Assembly: GCF_041296385.1 (NCBI RefSeq)
Contig: NC_091020.1
Location: 25,518,501-25,582,500 of the forward strand
DNA: 64,000 bases
Reading direction: 5' to 3'
Origin: Aphelocoma coerulescens
Taxonomy: Eukaryota > Chordata > Aves > Passeriformes > Corvidae
A model generated the notes under the pieces. The model had not been told where the DNA came from. It saw nothing but the letters and a program-made list of their open reading frames with translations, and ran no database searches. Numbering within the stretch: the stretch's first letter is position 1; each line of letters begins with the position of its first letter. Below are positions 61,723-64,000 of this stretch, piece after piece. A program made the position numbers and the translations under genes.

Positions 61723-64000
61723 ATTATTCAACTTCTGTATTAAAACTTCCATGGAAGTTGAAATAGTAATGATAGGGAGATGCCAAAATGAGGTAAGCTG
61801 CTCTTTTGTTTGCTGCTCTGCATTGTTCATTAGCAGAGGCTCAGGTAAGCATCCTTCATGAAATGGGATGATCTCCATCTGATTGGAATGCAGGTGGCTT
61901 TATCTGGGGCAGGCTTTGCTGAGTATGTTTGCCTTCAAAACATGACTTTCATCTCTCAGGCTGCTTTGAATGGGCTTGTGGAGACTGTAAAGTTCACCTG
62001 GTTCATGGGGTCAGTCAACCTGACAGGGAGAGGTCTTATTTTTCTCTCTGAGTTCTTTCTGAATAATTATACCTTCCCTGAGAGACCTCACAGATAGAGA
62101 TCTTAAGGCCAGGAGAGAATTGCAGTTGCTTCAGAGCTTGTGAGATTGGGATGTGAATTTTCGCTCAGCAGAGTAAGCACAACCTCTCTGTTAGTCATGG
62201 ACACACTTTGCATTTTTTGGTGTACCTCTAGTAAGCAGCATCTGTGATGGCTCTCCTCTGGTCAAAAACAAAGCCTAAGCTCCAATCCCAATTTGTGGCA
62301 TTGTGTCCTGGCTCTTCTATTCAACTTCTTTCCTTAGTCATAGATGTTGGTGCTACTCACTCGTTTGTAGTTTTGTGTTCTCATCCCATATGGATGTCAC
62401 ATGTTGAGCTGTTCATGGGACATCTCTCATCCGTTCCTGAGCCCACTCAAAATTTGTGCATGAGCTGAAATTCACCCCTGGGCCACTCATAGTTATAAAA
62501 AACTAGGATTTGAGTTCTCTGCTTCGGTAGTAGTGATTCATTTGTTAACTACACCCACTGATGGCAGTGGCAGAGCTTGAGCAGAATGTGTTACTTGATG
62601 CATGTACAGGCATCCAGATTTGGCTCCCATGTGCCTTGGCCTCAGATTTTAATAACTTAGGATCCTGTAAGACTAGAAATAGGGAGTTTACGCTAATGTG
62701 ATACAGAAATTCCAAGATCACTCAAGATAACTGGAACCAGCATGGGTGAAAAGTTTGTTAAAAGCCTACTCAATGTTCTTTTCTTTCAGAACACATTTCT
62801 GCAGCTCCCTCTGGGCCCTGTTCATTTTGTATCACTGTAACTTAGACACCTGTGCTGCCATGTGGAGGATGTAAAAAATAAAGCCCATATTTTGTACAGT
62901 AGAAATGTTGGGGAAGTTTCCTCGCCTGTAAAACACATGGTGTGTTCTGTGCTGACTAAGTACTGTTGCTCTTCTGATAAAAACTCACAGGACTTGAACT
63001 GACCTAAAGTTCTTTTCACTACCTCTGCCTTTTCCTGCGGCAGCACAACGGGGCTGAGCAGTTTGGCTACCGGAGCATTTACCCAGCACTTTGATGGACC
63101 ACAGCTTTTCCCTGTCATCTTGGGTGACTCCAGCTGACTTTCCCTTGCTACCTTGTGGGTGAGACTGGGAAAGGAGAGCACCTTGATGGCTGTAGTGGGT
63201 GGAGTACTCAGATTCTAATATGAAGTGCTACAGTAGTAGATTAAGAGCCATGGAGGGTGCAAGAGAATGAAAAGATGAAATCCTTTTATCATCTTATGGC
63301 TTAATTCTTTAAAATACAGAGTTTCTCAAGGGGACTTGTGTTTTCTGTCCAGTCAGCTGGATGGCTCTGAATATCATCCCCTGTCCACCTGTCTTTGGAG
63401 GCCCTGCCTATGTTTGCTGAGCAGGCATGAGGATCACCATCCTGAGCAGACAACAGGACTATACTCCTTGGGACACCCACAACCTTTCTTAGGGTCTCCC
63501 CAGGCTTTTCTTTTCTTTATTGGAGAATGCATTCCTGTTTCCTGCCTTCCATCATCACTGGGGAATATGAAGTGGTGGATGTGGTTTTTTGGTTGTTTTT
63601 TTTTTTTTGCTTGTTACAGCTAGACATTTCCCTTCCCTCATTTATTTTTTTACTCGTGCTTTCTGGGACTGTGAGTGATTCTGTCAAAGCCTGGGAGCAG
63701 GGAAGTGGGGAATACCCATTTGTGTGGAAGAGAGGGAGAAATCTGCACAGCATTTCTAACGCCTCTGGGGATATTTGGAGCCCTGAAGTCAGTGTGCAGC
63801 ATGAACCTAGTCAGTAAAAGCCACTGAAATACACACTAGTGATGAAAGTTGGACAGAAAACACCAACAAGGCAGGAAAGGAGAGACTGGGATGAGGAAAA
63901 TAGGACATGCACTAGTGTGGCTTCAAGGGCCAGCATTTGTATTTGCAAGTAGAAAAATTTGGTGTATTAAGCAGTTCTCAAATACACTACTGATTCCCTC

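Larger units (their letters stand above)
58991..64000 (+). other. SORCS3: 5' part of the intron downstream of the third SORCS3 exon
   Basis: This intron starts with GTGAGT after a split Trp codon (phase 2) and runs off the window. It contains a TATCTA-type microsatellite (59951-59995) and an antisense, internally deleted CR1 (about 61263-61722). The rest, including 61730-64000, shows no recognisable gene or repeat. The next SorCS exon, expected to start by completing the Trp codon, was not found here. Confidence 0.75.

Noticed and set aside
1..64000. Bacterial-type systems (CRISPR arrays, operons, prophage)
   Set aside because: The sequence is vertebrate intron with spliced exons and avian retroelements; no regularly spaced repeats or gene clusters were seen.

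Overview
This is a stretch of vertebrate nuclear DNA, almost certainly from a bird. Long introns with consensus GT-AG splice sites surround small exons. The recognisable interspersed repeats are CR1 LINE fragments of avian type plus one long terminal repeat resembling a family I know from songbird genomes, and there are no Alu/L1-type mammalian repeats. Only a few percent of the window is visibly repeat-derived, which also suits an avian genome. A songbird source is an inference from the LTR and is less certain than 'bird'.

The only protein-coding gene I can support is on the + strand: three consecutive internal exons of a SorCS-family VPS10-domain receptor, best matched to SORCS3. They lie at 16672-16771, 35636-35794 and 58917-58990. 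Joined, they give 111 codons' worth of open sequence (333 nt) from the N-terminal part of the VPS10 beta-propeller. The preceding exons lie upstream of the window and the following ones downstream. The intervening introns are about 18.9 kb and 23.1 kb; at least 16.7 kb of the upstream intron and 5 kb of the downstream intron are also present. Every other open reading frame looks like chance or sits inside a repeat.

Layout: 1-16671 is intron with a degenerate sense-strand CR1 (about 10265-10735), a 5'-truncated antisense CR1 (about 12835-13445), a poly-A tract with an AATAAA just upstream (9645-9688), and a MIR/L2-like ancient repeat whose 3' part has a diverged second copy 680 bp away (14135-15005). 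The 16772-35635 intron is mostly unique sequence with a perfect hairpin at 28887-28914, a short tandem repeat near 31.8 kb and T/G-rich tracts. The 35795-58916 intron carries a nearly complete antisense ERV LTR (about 36582-37569), an old CR1 3' end (about 42728-42860) and AT-rich stretches with homeodomain/POU-type motifs that could be conserved noncoding elements. The final 5 kb holds an antisense CR1 with an internal deletion (about 61263-61722).

I found no CRISPR array, operon, prophage or other clearly novel system. The items most worth checking are the paired ancient repeats, the poly-A/hairpin structure, the antisense LTR close to an exon, and the candidate noncoding elements.
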